Positions 22,560 through 33,900 of a stretch of DNA of 64,000 bases are shown in pieces (positions within the stretch are counted from its first letter, which is position 1; each line of letters starts with the position of its first letter). Made by a program: the position numbers and the translations under genes. Origin of the DNA: Hexactinellida sp. DTS-2022 (taxonomy: Eukaryota; Porifera; Hexactinellida); contig JAPNXP010000005.1 of NCBI GenBank assembly GCA_028753945.1, positions 1,736,001 to 1,800,000 on the forward strand. The letters run 5' to 3'. The notes beneath the pieces were generated by a model. The model was not told the DNA's origin and did not search any database. It saw only the letters and a list, made by a program, of their open reading frames with translations.

Positions 22560-23358
22560 TTTTTCGCCAAGTCATCAACGTCTCAAGGTCTCAAGAACCA
22601 TTTGTTAATTGGTCCGAGTCATAAGGAACGGTAGATAAATTTGAAGTTTGTTTCTATCATAAACAATCTTGAGTTTAATGCCATTCATTCATTATGTATT
22701 GATAATCAATTATATTATTAGTTATTTATTTTAGCAATGTTATCCACGGTTAAGTTGAATTAAGTCAACAAATTCCTTATATTATATTATTTTATTTAAT
22801 CAATTGTATAGTAATACTAGAATTAAATAGAAGCCAGCTGGAATTTATAAGTTAAATCAATATAATTATCGCAAGTTGAATCACTAGAGTAGGATTTAAC
22901 AAGTTAAATCAATATAATTATTACAAGTTGAAACAATAGAATTAGATTTAACACTTTACTGAAATTGAAGTGTGAGTAAACAAAGAAATTTCAATCCCAT
23001 TTATGGCAGAAATTGACCCCTTTATTGGAAAATTTCTTCTCCCATCAGACGCAGAATTTTATGGTGAATAGAAATGTGAAATAAAATTTGGGGGTTTAGT
23101 AAAACATATTTTGAGTTATGGACCAGACAAAATTTGAAAGGTGTTAAAGATGTGTCCAAAATTTGTTATTCAAAAATCGTAACCCCAGGTGCAAATTAGA
23201 CTGTAACACCGCACCTATATGCCAAGTTTAGGCCATCAACTATCGAGCTCTGGCCAGGGCACCGTCTACGGAGAAAAATAGAAAAAAATAATAATAATAA
23301 AGGCAGTGATTCCAATACTGGGCCACTATACTATAGTATAGTCGGCACAGTAAAAAAA

Positions 23359-23474
23359 AATCCAAAATTGCAGCTGTGCCGACGCATGTCCCTTTGGTGG
23401 CACTATATCTTGTTGGTGGTTTATTGATAGTGCCTCCAAAGGAGCATGCTGTCAGCACATCTGCAATTTTGGAT
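23359..23474. repeat. Hairpin copy D
   Basis: Same design with small deletions (gcagctgtgccgac / gtcagcacatctgc). Confidence 0.85.
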
Positions 23475-24208
23475 TTTTTTCGCCATGTCATCAACGCCTC
23501 AAGGTGTCATGATCCATTTGTTAATTGATCCGAGCCACAAGGAACGGTAGATAAATTTGAAGTTTGTTTCTATCATAAACCATCTTGAGTTTAATGCCAT
23601 TCATTCATTATGTATTAATAATAAATTATATTATTAGTTAATTATATTAGCAATGTTATCCACGGTGAGTTGTGTTGAGTCAACAAATTCCTATATTATT
23701 CTATTTTATTTAATCCATTGTATAGTAATACGTACTACAATTAAATAGAAGCCAGCTGGAATTTATAAGTTAAATCAATATAATTATTGCAAGTTGAATC
23801 ACTAGAGTAGGATTTAACAAGTTAAATCAATATAATTATTACAAGTTGAAACAATAGAATTAGATTTAACAGTTTTACTGAAATTGAAGTGTGAGTAAAC
23901 AAAATAAATTTCAACCCCCATTTATGGCAGAAATTGACCCCTTTATTGAAAAATTTCTTCTCCCATCAGACGCACAATTATAAGATGAATCTAAATATGA
24001 AATAAAATTTGGGGTTTATTAAAACATATTTTGAGTTATGGACCAGACAAATTTTGAAAGGTGTTAAAGATGTGTCAAAAATTTCTTAGTAAAATTCGTA
24101 ACCCCAGGTGCAAATTAGACGGCCCCCTCCGCAACCACATGCCAAGTTTCAGCCCTCAATGTATACAGGTGTGGCCAAGGCACCTGCTATGAGAAATAAT
24201 AAAAAATA

Positions 24209-24322
24209 AAAAATTGCAGCCTGTGCCGACGCATGTTCCTTTGGTGGCACTATATTTTGTTGGTTGTTTATTGATAGTGCCTCCAAAAGAACATGCTGTC
24301 GGCGCAGGCTGCAATTTTTGAT
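24209..24322. repeat. Hairpin copy E
   Basis: aaattgcagcctgtgccgac ... gtcggcgcaggctgcaattt. Confidence 0.88.
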
Positions 24323-25716
24323 TCTTTTTTCGCCAAGTCATCATCACTATAAAGGTGTTAAATCATTTCAAAAAGGTGTTACAGAAGGCATCGACCCTTA
24401 GAGTGGTGGAAGTTTCGTTTTAGTTCACTTCCTTTTAGCGATATTCAAGTTTGAGTAGAATATAACAACTGATGACTCAGCATTTTTTATGTGAGTGTTG
24501 GGTCATCACCCAACATGAACTAACCCATTTTTAATATCGAATTAACAAAATTGTAAAAACACATTTTTTAACGATGTCATCATCACCTCAAGGTGTCAAG
24601 ACCCACTTGTATAGGTGGCACGTGCCATAAGGACCAATTGATAAATTGAAAGTTTGTTTCTATCTTCTATGATCTCTGAGATTTATGATATTTAATTAAT
24701 TAGTATATATAATTATTAATATTATTTATAATTTAACACCAATTTCAATGTCAACTTATATTTATTAAGTTTAATTATTTTGTCATAAATAATAAATAAA
24801 TTAATTTGTCCATCAAATTTCAATTCCGCACACTCGATAACCCCTAATAAACAAATTGGAAGCATCTATATAAGTCATATACTGACTGAATTAATTATAA
24901 TTAATTACGTCAGTATATTAACAGTGCAATAATATTAACGCAGAAGTAAATATAATCACATAATCTGTCGTTGTTGTGGTATGTAAAATCTTAACGGTTC
25001 TATCATAAACCATCTTTAGTTTAATGCCATTCATTCATTACTTATTGATAATAAATTAAATAATTAGTTATTTATTTTAGCAATGTTATCCACGGTAATT
25101 TGAGTTTAGTCAACAAATTCCTTATATCATTATATTTTATTTAATCCATTGTATAGTAATACTACAATTAAATAGAAGCCAGCTGGAATTTATAAGTTGA
25201 ATCAATATATTTATCTCAAGTTGAAACAATAGAGTAAGATTTAACAAGTTAAATCAATATAATTATTACAAGTTGAAACAATAGAATTAGATTTAACACT
25301 TTTACTGAAATTGAAGTGTGAGTAAACAAAGAAATTTCAAACCCCATTTATGGCAGAAATTAAACATATTTTTGAAAATATTACTCTCCCATCAGACGCA
25401 GAATTTTATGGTGAATCCAGATATGAAATAAAATTTGGGGGTTTAGTAAAACATATTTTGAGTTATGGACCAGACAAATTTTGAAAGGTGTTAAAGATGT
25501 GTCAAAAATTCGTTAATCAAAAATCGTAACCCCAGGTGCAAATTAGACGGTCCATACGCACCTACATGCCAAGTTTCAGCCCATCAACTATAAAGCTCAG
25601 GCCAGGGCACCGTCTACGGAGAAAAAATAATAATAATAATAATAATATAAATAAAGGCAGTGATTCCAATACTGGGCCACTATACTATAGTATAGTCGGC
25701 ACAGTAATAATAATAA

Positions 25717-25838
25717 AATCCAAAATTGCAGCCTGTGCCGACGCATGTTCCTTTGGTGGCACTATATTTTGTTGGTGGTTTATTGATAGTGCCTCTAAAG
25801 GAACATGCTGTCGGCGCAGGCTGCAATTTTGGATTTTT
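25717..25838. repeat. Hairpin copy F
   Basis: aaaatccaaaattgcagcct ... aggctgcaattttggatttt. It is directly preceded by one unit of the palindromic minisatellite. Confidence 0.88.
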
Positions 25839-26954
25839 TTAACCATGTCATCATCACTATGATGTGTTAAATTATTTCAGAAAGGTGTTTCAAAAGGCAG
25901 TGACCCTTAGTAAGTTGGAAGTCTCCATTTAGCTCACTTCATTTTAGAGATATTCAAGTTTGAGTAGAATATAATATCTGAAGACTCAGCATTATTTATG
26001 TGCGTGTTGGGTGATCACCCAACTCCAACCAACCCATTTGAAGTATATAATTCACAAAATTGTGAAAACACATTTTTTTACCATGTCATCAACACCTCAA
26101 GGTGTCAAGACACATTTGTAGAGGTGCAAGATGGCATAATGATCAATTGATAATTTGGAAGATTGTTTCTATCTTATATAATCTCTGAGATTAATGCTAT
26201 TTATCAAATCAGTATAAATAATTATTAATTTATTAATAATTTAACACCATTATTATGTAAAGCAAAATAAATGAAGTTCAATTTTTTGCAATCATTATTA
26301 ATTTGAATTTAATTTCACTATGATATTTGAATTCAGCGCACTCGAAAACCCCAATAATCTAATTGGAACCGTCTCTATAAGTTAAACACAGAGCGAATAT
26401 ATTAGAATTAAATATGTCATGTATCCATTGTGCAAGAATATTCCAAGCAGAAATAAATATAATCACATAATCTGTCGTTGTTATGGAATGCAGAATCTTA
26501 GTTTTCAATTGGAAAATAGAAGCCTACTCGATCTCACAAGTGGAATCAATATGATTGTCGCAAGTTTAAACAATAGTGTAAGATTTAACAAGTTTAATCA
26601 ATATATTGATTACAAGTAGAAACAATGGAATTAGATTTAACAGTTTTACTGAAACTGAAGTGTGAGTAAACAAAGAAATTTAAACCCCAATTTGTGGCAA
26701 AAATTAACGTAAAGTTGAGCATTTTTTATTTTCCAAAAGGTGTAGAATTAAATTAGCTATCCAATATGAAAATTTAATCAAATTCACAAGGTATGATTTC
26801 ATGTAATAACCATAATTAGTTTAAATAGGTGTTAAAATTATTTGTTCAAAAATCGTTACCCCAGGTGCAAATTAGACGGTCATTCCGAACCTACATGCCA
26901 AGTTTCAGCCCTCAATGTATACAGGTGTGGCCAGGGTACCGTCTACGGGGACAT

Positions 26955-27345
26955 AATAATAAAGGCAGTAAGATTAGATACTGTGTCGGCACAGTAAATA
27001 ATATTAAAGGCAGTAAGATTAGAACTGGGCCACTATACTATAGTATAGTCGGCACAGTAAAAATAATAAAAATAATAATAAAGGCAGTGATTCCAATACT
27101 GGGCCACTATACTATAGTATAGTCGGCACAGTAATAATAATAATAATATCGATAATACAGGCAGTGATTCCAATACTGGGCCACTATACTATAGTATAGT
27201 CGGCACAGTAATAATAATAATATCGATAATAAAGGCAGTGATTCCAATACTGGGCCACTATACTATAGTATAGTCGGCACAGTAAAAATAAAGGCAGTGA
27301 TTCCAATACTGGGCCACTATACTATAGTATAGTCGGCACAGTAAA
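26955..27345. repeat. Palindromic minisatellite, about six units of 60-75 bp
   Basis: Unit: ggcagtgattccaatactgg, gccactatactatagtatag, tcggcacagtaa, then a variable (taa)n spacer. Each holds the perfect palindrome actatactatagtatagt. Single units also precede hairpins D and F, and a reversed relic is at 29845-29905. The ending gtcggcacag is the reverse complement of the ctgtgccgac inside the hairpins. Confidence 0.88.
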
Positions 27346-27517
27346 AATGTGTTTTTACAATTTTGTGAATTATGTATTCCGATTATGTATTCCATGACGG
27401 TTTACCTACCGTCTTTCGCAATGGCTACACACTTTATACTTCCAATTACACATCCAGTACTTATGAGGATTCACATCTCAATTTCTGATTGGAAAATGTC
27501 ATTATGGCCCAAATATC

Positions 27518-28052
27518 CAGGACTTTTCACGAGTCACTTGATTGATCGATGACTCGCGAGTCACCACGAGCATCGAGTCAGACTCGGTGACTCAAGCAAC
27601 CGAATTTTGTCACGAGTCAATTGACTTCTTGACTCGATTCATCGAATTTTGTCACGAGTCAACTTCGGTGACTGGAGTCATCGAATTTTGTTACGAGTCA
27701 ATTGACTGGTGACTCGAGTCAGGACTCGCGAGCCATCGAGTTAAAGAATCGCAAATTATTGATGTGTACGTAATACGTATGGTAAGATTATGCAATTGGA
27801 AATTGAGTATTACCTGAATATTCTTTACTTATCTGATTATATTCAGAATTTGAAAAACCCATGAATCTCATAGAATTATCTGATTGACTTGATGACTCGC
27901 AGGTCACCACGAGTCATCGAGTCAGACTCGGTGACTCGAGTCAGTGAATTTTGTCTCGAGTCTGAATTTTGTCACGAACCAATTGACTCGGTGACTCGAG
28001 TCAGTGAATTTTGTCACGAGTCAATTGACTCGGTGACTCATGAAAAGCCCTG
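27518..28052. mobile_element. hAT-type MITE made of gactcg repeats
   Basis: Ends CAGGACTTTTCACGAGTCA / TGACTCATGAAAAGCCCTG. Flanks caaatatc (27510-27517) and aaaatatc (28053-28060), seven of eight bases equal. The interior is repeated gactcgagtcatcgaattttg words. Confidence 0.82.
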
Positions 28053-28060
28053 AAAATATC

Positions 28061-29434
28061 TAAAGCTAATATGGTATTTATTAGATGCTATGTTGATGCA
28101 ATGTCAAATTATGAAATTACTAGCCGAAAAGCCGCCCTTCTGGCGGCGCTTTTCTGCTAGTTGCAGAAGGCTTTTCCGGAGCTTTCGGCTTTCGGGGCCT
28201 CCTTACAAAATTTATCGTTCACTGGTATTATATTATTTTGCGTTCGTAGATATGATAGACACATGTAGAGATGCATTAATGTGAGTATATTGACTTTATT
28301 GGATAGCTTTGGGGGGAGGGTGTCCTTACAACTTGCACTCGGGCCTGCGGCCTTCGCTTGTATAAAAAGCAAATAATTTTTCTTTTGTTATGCCGATTGT
28401 ATTTATATATTTTTTGAAATGAAACGAAAAATTACCGAAAATTGTACATCCCCTCTCTCTTAGTCACGTTTCTTGCCATTTTGTAATAAAAAGTACGGTC
28501 TGTCACATTCGTAAACTTCTTCCTCCTTCGAAGCGTTAAGTAGCATTCGAAGGCCTCATACACAGGTTGATTATATGAAGGGAAATCACATAATAATTAT
28601 TTTTAAAGCCCTATGTGCAAATGACCTTTGTTTAGAGTGACATATAACCCAGTACGCACCGGAATATTGATGCTAATTTAAAGCAAATAAAATTATAGAT
28701 AAGCTTGTCCGTCTGTAATATACCGAATCCAAATATTAAATTTTCGATCATTAAGGAACTATTAATACAACTACTTGGACCATTTGGGAAATCAAATAGA
28801 CAGAATGGCAGTTAGAAATGTATGGGTAGACAGACGGAACACAATTAATTGATTGATGAATGACCAATTAAATTAAAGTTTCAGATAGGCATTCTATAAT
28901 GCACACTTAATAATTGAAACTGACACTAAAATACTTTTACACTAATTGAATCCTAGCTGCTAATCCATACTGGAAGTCTGGAAAACCCTCGAATTTAATT
29001 GGCTAAAGTTTTGGCACCTTTAGGGAGGGAAGATGTGAATATTTTTCTTAAAAATTCCTTATTCGGGGTGATTGGGTAACCCCTAAATGGCATGGAAATT
29101 TTGGTTCAGATCTATTGAGAACTCTCAGAGGAGATGTGAGGACACACCACAAACACACACACAAACAACTTTAAATATACAGTATAGATAATTAGAATTT
29201 GAGATGTGAATCCTTCTAAGTGTAGATGAGTAGTAGGAAGTATGGTGTGAAGCCATAGCAAAGATGGTAAATAAACCGTCATGGATAGAAAGTACCCATG
29301 GTTAATAATGGTTATAGTAATAGAGGTAAGTAACTGTCATGGTAAGTAAACAGTCATACAACAGGGTGAACACCCAACACGCACATAAAAATGCTGACTC
29401 ATCACCTATTATATTCTACTGAAACTTAAATATA
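28061..29434. other. Noncoding, no gene recognised
   Basis: Holds a GC-rich hairpin-prone patch at about 28122-28200 (ctagccgaaaagccgccc..., ...gcggcgcttttctgctag), a cgggcctgcggccttcg stem at about 28340, and decayed satellite text near 29350-29400. Confidence 0.45.
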
Positions 29435-29618
29435 CAGTCAACTCCGCTTAATAGAGCACCGGTTAATCAATTTCTCCGCTTAATCGGGTCAAAATTTCAC
29501 AGGATTTATAGGACAGAATTACAGTTTGGCTTACAATATTTTCGGTTAATCGGTTTCTCCGCATAATCAGGTCAAAACAACCTGGTCCCGAGGTGGCTCT
29601 ATTAAGCGGAGTTGACTG
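29435..29618. mobile_element. pogo-type MITE, TA target, copy 1
   Basis: CAGTCAACTCCGCTTAATAG at the left and ctattaagcggagttgactg at the right are perfect inverted repeats, flanked by TA. Relatives: 42990-43100, 43882-44058 and 44118-44217. Confidence 0.9.
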
Positions 29619-29726
29619 TATCTGAAATAAAGTGATCTAAAATGAAACTTCTAACTCACAAGGGTCGACACCTTCCTGAAATGGTTTAATACCTTCATAG
29701 TGATGATGACGTGACAAAAAAAAACT

Positions 29727-29842
29727 AAGATAACACCTGTGGAGACAGCATGTTCTTTGGAGGTACTATCAATCCATCAACCACCAAAATTTAGTGCCCT
29801 CAAAGGAGCATTCTGTCGGTACAGGTGTAATTTTAGATTTTA
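29727..29842. repeat. Decayed hairpin copy G
   Basis: taacacctgtggagacagca ... gtcggtacaggtgtaatttt: same plan as A-F but diverged, next to the inverted end of the block. Confidence 0.65.
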
Positions 29843-30120
29843 GTGTGCCAACTATACTATACTATACTATACTATAGTGGACCAGTATTGAAATCACTGC
29901 CTTTCCCCCCCCCCCCCTCCGTAGACGGTGCCCTGGCCAGAGCTTTATAGTTGATGGGCTGAAACTTGGTATGTAGTGTGGATGGAACGTCTAATTTGAA
30001 CCTGGTGTTACGATTATTTATTAACAAATTTTGGACACATTTTTAATTCCTTTCAAAATTTGTCTGGTCCATAACTCAAAAAATGTTTTTACTAAAGCAT
30101 ATTTATATTTGTTACAATAT

Positions 30121-30363
30121 TAGACTAAAACAAATACAAATATCAAGAGAATTTCCTTAATTTACGCTTTTCTATTATTTTTGATGGAACCAGCTAGTTA
30201 TAATACTTAACTTTATTTACAAGAATGCAATTCGCTGCGGTAAAGACGAGCTTCGATAAGATATTCCAACTAAACACACCACAGCTAACACAAGTAGACT
30301 TCCAAATACTTGGATCACGACTATCACTATCTTCCAAATACATCAACGTGATTTCAACTATTA
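30121..30363. other. Unassigned sequence left of the short Helitron
   Basis: No motif recognised. Short frames on both strands. It could be the pre-insertion flank of the P-type element. Confidence 0.4.
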
Positions 30364-30864
30364 CTAGCGCTCTTCGCTTGCTAGGTCGCTTCGCGGCAGA
30401 ACACAACCGCACACCAACCGCTTCGCGGTTGATGTGTGGTTTATACACCTCTAACATTCATTATAAAGCGTAAATAGGCCTAAATAGTCAAATTTAACAA
30501 TGTGAAATTTTAGTGATGACGTCATTATGCGACAATGAGTTGTTGGCAATCTGGTGTGACCAACGTGTCCACATCGTTAATGTACATGCTCTATTAAATT
30601 TTCAGATTTTTATCTCTTAGAGGGCGGAATTATGTGCGATTAAGTTAATTTTTGAGGTTCTCGAAATGTGACAATGACGTCATAACTTGTCGAGGTGTGA
30701 GAAATTTTGAGTTGAAACCTCAACTTGTTGGCGGGTGCCAAAAGTTACCCCTATATGCCAAAAATCTCATTTGGAAACCGTCCAGTTTCTTCAATCAACT
30801 CGTAACATACAAACAAATATATACACATACCCTCATACCCAGCCTTGTGTTTTAATAGTATAGA
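30364..30864 (-). mobile_element. Short non-autonomous Helitron, copy 2
   Basis: On the minus strand TCTATACTATTAAAACAC at the 5' end and CTAG at the 3' end, preceded by A and followed by T. 501 bp. Same family as 4978-5548, with the gaccgcttcgcggttg-type terminal hairpin. Confidence 0.88.
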
Positions 30865-31729
30865 TTAATCCACCTTTCTGATACTTTCCAACTGTTTCCG
30901 TCTACCTAGCTATTATCATGCCCAACAACTGTTCTGTACCAGGTTATAAAAGCAATTATGACCCAACAGACAGAATACCTGTGTTCAAGATGCCACAGAA
31001 GCCGGATGAACTGAGACATGCTAGATGAACTGAAAGTCGTGTACGTGTGCTCAAAACATTTTAGAGAAGATGAAGTCGAAACAACACACAAAGTTCCCAA
31101 TGGAGACGGAAGTTATCGAGAAATACCAAGAAACCGTCCTAAGCTGAAAGATGGAGCTGTGCCAACTATTTTGCCAGGATGTCCACGGTACTATTCATCT
31201 CATACTGCCACCAAACGCACACGTCTATCTCTAGAGGACAAGGATGACGAACTTCTCTATCAAGCAGTTAAACTAAGTCTAGAGTCAGATGTCGAAGAGA
31301 ATGAAAAGTTCAAGGTCCACAGTTTCCATGATTTACAAGCTAAGTTACCCTTACTCTCAATTGCTAGTATATGGTCGATTGCCAGTCAACTTGTAACTAT
31401 TACAACTTGTACTACATACTAACTTGTCCCAAATACCAACTCGTCCTAAGTCAATTCGTCCCAAATACTAACTCGTCCTAAGTCAACTCGTCCCAAATAC
31501 CAAATAGTTTCTAATTTACAGGGTAATTTTTTGAAAGTGTAACTATGTACAATAGAACAGGAAGTTTGGAAGGACATAACATCTTCAAAATCAACAAATT
31601 TGTGTCATTTATTATTTCCATTCATAGCTCAATAACCATTGAAACCCCATAACCACTGTCATGACATGCAAGTACTCCCTTAAATACCTACTTTTGTATG
31701 AATATAATTTATTTTTGTATGTCAGAATT

Positions 31730-33642
31730 ATGCATTGAGTGTGACCAATGTTGTGAGGCCAAGGCAACAGGGTTTACAATGTGAACCTTGTGGAGGTTGG
31801 TTTCATCGCGTATGTGGAACGGGGGTTTTCTCAAGAAACATATAGGGAAGCAGTTCGAAACGAATTATCCATAAACTGGCGCTGTATATCTTGTCGCAGT
31901 GAAGATCCCGATCCAGAAACTGAGCAAATTACATTAGATACTCTAAACAACAACAGCACAATTTTCCTTCCAGTTTTGGTTAGTACACCAATTCACTCTC
32001 CGCCTATCTCAATATCCCCACCACTATCTAATTATGAAAGTATCATATACTCATCCTCCCAACAATCCATATATACCCGTTTCAGGTGTAAACTCCTCTG
32101 GTAGCGAGATATTGTAGCAGATGATTGCAGACTTTAATATTTGCAACTGGACATATGCTTGATCTACTCAGACGTGCTAAGTGTTGGTATCTTGATGCAA
32201 CTTTTAAGGTAGTCAAACAACCGTTTGTTCAGTTGTTTTCAATTCATGCATTCATAAGGCATGGTCCGGCATGCAAACAAATTCCACTTGTATTCGTTCT
32301 CATGTCACGTCGTAGAACTAGTGATTATAATTTGGTTTTAAATCAAGTTTGCGATATTTTACCCAACACCCCAGTGGTCACACGAATGGTACTGGATTTC
32401 GAACAAGCGTTGTGGGTTTCAATTCCATCTATTTTCCCAGAAGTATGTTTAAAGGGTTGCGTATTCCATTGGGTACAGGCCATATGGAGGAAAATACAAG
32501 AAACTGGACTTGTGCTTGCTTACAGGTAAATCCAATTGTTATTTACAATTATTTTTTGGAAAGTTTATTTAATATGTCGCTCGTATCATACCTTTAGAGA
32601 AGATGATTCAACTCGTAAATACCTTAGACGATTGATGGCGCTGCCGTATTTGCCATCTGAACATATAGTTGAAATGTTTAGGCGATTGCGTCAAAAAGCT
32701 GAAACTCAGTCACTAACCGACTATATATATAACACATGGATTGCTAACAGCATTTGGACGTCAAATTCTTGGAGTGTTTATAATAAATTAATCAGAACAA
32801 ATAATGATGTTGAAGGGTGGCACTCCAAGCTTAACAGAGCTGCAGCTAGGAATAACTTGCAATTTTATTTACTATTGGAACTACTGTCAAAAGAGGTAAA
32901 TACATAAATATATTCATTCTATTACCTGTTTGAGTTTCATTCGTAATAATTCAAATAATTTTAATCAAGGCAAAGCTAGTCGACCTACAAGTCAAACTTG
33001 TCCACGGGGAGAAGTTGACTCGACGCCAGAGACGCCGTTTTCGGTGGAGTCAATATAGGATCTGTAGTGCTTGGGAAGACTACAGATCAACCCCAATGAC
33101 ACTGAGGGATTCCAAAGTATTGCTCAGGGTTGCCAATCCAATCCAATCCAATCGACAATCCAATCCAATCGAGCCAAATTTGGACAATCGGCAATCCAAA
33201 TTTGGACAATCGATTATTCGGATGACAATCCAATCGCAATCGACAATCCAAAATATCATCGATTTTTTGGATTGTTTCTCCGATTTTTTTCGATCGTTTA
33301 CTCCTCAGTATTATATCAAAAAGAGTTATGTTTCATCATATGTTCAAACTTAAAACATATATTATTGGGTTTAATTGACGAGCAATTGAGCTTTTTAAAT
33401 TTTGGCATTATTTAGAAATTGAAAAAACAAACATTCGAAAAAAAAATCGATGAAAATTCATCGATTGCAATCCAATCGATATAAATCGAACCAATCCAAT
33501 CGACAATCCAATCGATGAAAAATGCAGCAATCCAACCGATAATCCAATCTATGAAAAATGCAGCAATCGGCAATCGAAGATCTTCTCGATTGGGTTGGAT
33601 TGGCAACCTTGGTATTGCTAAACAGATGTGCCCATCTAGTTG
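31730..33642 (+). pseudogene. MULE transposase with PHD-like finger and introns, interrupted by a hAT MITE
   Basis: The N-terminal part shows a zinc finger of PHD type: GLQCEPCGGWFHRVCGTGV, then after a shift at a G-run (about 31820) SQETYREAVRNELSINWRC and ISC. The catalytic core begins KCWYLDATFKVVKQPFVQLF (first Asp, about 32185). It continues VTRMVLDFEQALW (second Asp) and LKGCVFHWVQAIWRKIQETG, the C-x2-H motif of MULEs. Intron 1 is 32526-32597 (gtaaat...tttag) and joins LAY-R to EDDSTRKYLRRL. Next comes NNDVEGWHSKLNR (third acidic position, E). Intron 2 is 32896-32969 (gtaaat...caag), phase 0. The last exon ends inside the hAT MITE; without it the frame runs SKVLL-NRCAHLVGPTE and stops near 33642. 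N-terminal exon borders before 32110 are uncertain. Confidence 0.85.
33125..33611. mobile_element. hAT-type MITE inside the MULE's last exon
   Basis: Ends CAGGGTTGCCAATCCAA and TTGGATTGGCAACCTTG (imperfect complement). Identical gtattgct on both sides (33117-33124, 33612-33619). The arms are arrays of aatccaatcg words in opposite orientation. 487 bp. Confidence 0.92.
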
Positions 33643-33689
33643 GACCCACAGAATAGATGTATTGAAAAAATTTCTATGTATAGAAAAGT

Positions 33690-33900
33690 TATTCTACGCA
33701 TTTAAGTACTTCTTATTATACGCATTTATGTACTTCTTATTATACGCACTTATGCACTTCTTATTATACGCACTTATGCACTTCTTATTATACGCACTTA
33801 TGCACTTCTATTCAAACCATTTATGTACTTCTATTCTAAGCATTTATGTACTTCTATTCTAAGCATTTATGTACTTCTTATTCTACACACTTATTACACT
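33690..33900. repeat. 23-24-bp minisatellite, about eight units
   Basis: Unit ttcttattatacgcacttatgcac with variants (ttctattctaagcatttatgtac). It lies in the MULE 3' untranslated region; the open frame across it is repeat translation. Confidence 0.88.

Larger units (their letters stand above)
19440..30120. repeat. Complex satellite-like block of about 0.85 kb units with internal hairpins
   Basis: Units in plus orientation: about 21737-22560, 22560-23477, 23477-24322 and 24980-25838, with a diverged unit to about 26940. Each runs from a hairpin (listed separately) through gcaatgttatccacggt, agaagccagctggaattt, cccatcagacgcag, gagttatggaccagac and cgtaaccccaggtgc to the next hairpin. Inverted, decayed copies bound the block: 19440-21060 and 29845-30120 carry gcacctggggttacg-like and gtccataactcaaaa text on the opposite strand. 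Hairpin spacing is 1093, 824, 918, 847 and 1513 bp. No coding function; open frames are repeat translations. Other elements sit inside it (27518-28052, 29435-29618). Confidence 0.82.

Noticed and set aside
23240-24347. Repeated frames beginning MMTWRKK on the minus strand
   Set aside because: They recur because the satellite unit recurs; they run through the hairpin and end at variable places.
20523-25838. Hairpins considered as tRNA, miRNA or terminator structures
   Set aside because: Arms are far longer than tRNA or terminator stems, and no A/B boxes or conserved mature-miRNA seed was recognised. They behave as repeat-unit parts.
26955-27345. Regular repeats with variable spacers, resembling a CRISPR array
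   Set aside because: The 'spacers' are (taa)n microsatellite, the repeats are palindromic minisatellite units, and the genome is eukaryotic; no cas genes.
30194-30473. Two overlapping frames on opposite strands
   Set aside because: They run into the short Helitron end and show no motif.
33515-33862. 115-codon frame with repeated YALMHFLL
   Set aside because: Translation of the hAT MITE arm and the 24-bp minisatellite, not a gene.
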